From UBA7803 sp034522075 (GTDB taxonomy: Bacteria > Pseudomonadota > Gammaproteobacteria > Pseudomonadales > Azotimanducaceae), in contig JAXHLO010000006.1 of the NCBI GenBank assembly GCA_034522075.1, positions 372,001 to 436,000 on the forward strand: a stretch of 64,000 nucleotides of DNA. The letters run 5' to 3'. Under the pieces are notes generated by a model. It was not told the origin of the DNA. It was given only the letters and a program-made list of their open reading frames with translations, and searched no databases. The position numbers were made by a program, and so were the translations under genes. This document shows, piece after piece, positions 63,911-64,000 of the stretch. Each line of letters begins with the position of its first letter. Position 1 is the stretch's first letter.

Positions 63911-64000
63911 TGGGCCGCAACGTCGTCGTGATCGGCACCCAGTGGGGTGATGAAGGAAAGGGCAAGGTCGTCGACCTGCTGACCGAAAAAGTTGCCGCCG
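63910..64000 (+). CDS. purA: adenylosuccinate synthetase PurA, N-terminal fragment
   Basis: First 30 codons only; the gene continues past the right edge. Reads MGRNVVVIGTQWGDEGKGK then VVDLLTEK, the GTP/IMP-binding opening of adenylosuccinate synthetase, which commits IMP to AMP. ATG overlaps the hisZ stop. The hisZ-purA order is conserved in gammaproteobacteria. Confidence 0.95.
   Translation, partial: MGRNVVVIGTQWGDEGKGKVVDLLTEKVAA

Overview
The window is about 64 kb of GC-rich, gene-dense chromosome from a gammaproteobacterium. Its gene order follows the Pseudomonas-type arrangement over two long blocks: glnE-ilvE-waaF-waaC-waaG-waaP-kinase-carbamoyltransferase, and tolC-DUF1249-cpdA-parE-parC-serB-fimX-psd-rhdA-orn-queG-nnr-tsaE-amiC-mutL-miaA-hfq-hflXKC-hisZ-purA. 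HisZ, EpmA, FimX and the poly-GlcNAc operon would also suit a Chromatiales/Ectothiorhodospiraceae-like lineage; the genus cannot be fixed from the sequence alone. No tRNA, rRNA, CRISPR array, prophage or insertion sequence was seen.

Layout. 0-5 kb: small conserved genes, an L,D-transpeptidase, a heavily frameshifted ilvD, and argA. 5-7 kb: a stand-alone GspE/PilB-type ATPase. 7-13.3 kb: a minus-strand pgaABCD operon for poly-beta-1,6-GlcNAc, with a perfect CRP-type palindrome in front of it. 13.3-32.4 kb: glnE, ilvE, then a lipopolysaccharide inner-core and lipid A locus (waaF, waaC, a fused double WaaG-like glycosyltransferase, waaP, a double-domain kinase, a carbamoyltransferase, a GT4 enzyme, an lpxL-type acyltransferase, hldE, an aldo/keto reductase with an FAD oxidoreductase, waaA). 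32.4-42.3 kb: tolC, DUF1249, cpdA, parE, parC, an ytjB-like membrane protein, serB. 42.7-49 kb: a degenerate FimX-type c-di-GMP receptor, a PilZ-like partner, efp-epmA, psd. 49-64 kb: rhodanese, orn, a flavin reductase, queG, nnr-tsaE-amiC-mutL-miaA-hfq-hflX-hflK-hflC, DUF2065, hisZ and the start of purA.

Functional themes. The surface glycan machinery (LPS core and PNAG export) fills about 25 kb. Several proteins are tied to cyclic nucleotides: PgaC/PgaD, the FimX-like protein, its PilZ-like neighbour and the GspE N-domain to c-di-GMP; CpdA and the CRP-type operator to cAMP.

The most unusual signal is non-coding. The two largest gene-free gaps (parE-parC and serB-fimX) each hold a convergent pair of long hairpins. 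The loops are well conserved, while the 21-25 bp stems differ greatly in sequence yet stay complementary. The two hairpins of a pair sit 145-149 nt apart, giving two ~350 bp composite elements that flank parC-ytjB-serB.

Data quality: single-base frameshifts interrupt ilvD, gspE, waaF, the waaG fusion, queG, mutL, miaA and hfq, clustered at 2.4-3.6 kb and 57.3-58.9 kb. Their pattern (intact protein similarity in alternating frames, essential-type genes) points to base-calling or assembly errors rather than gene decay.
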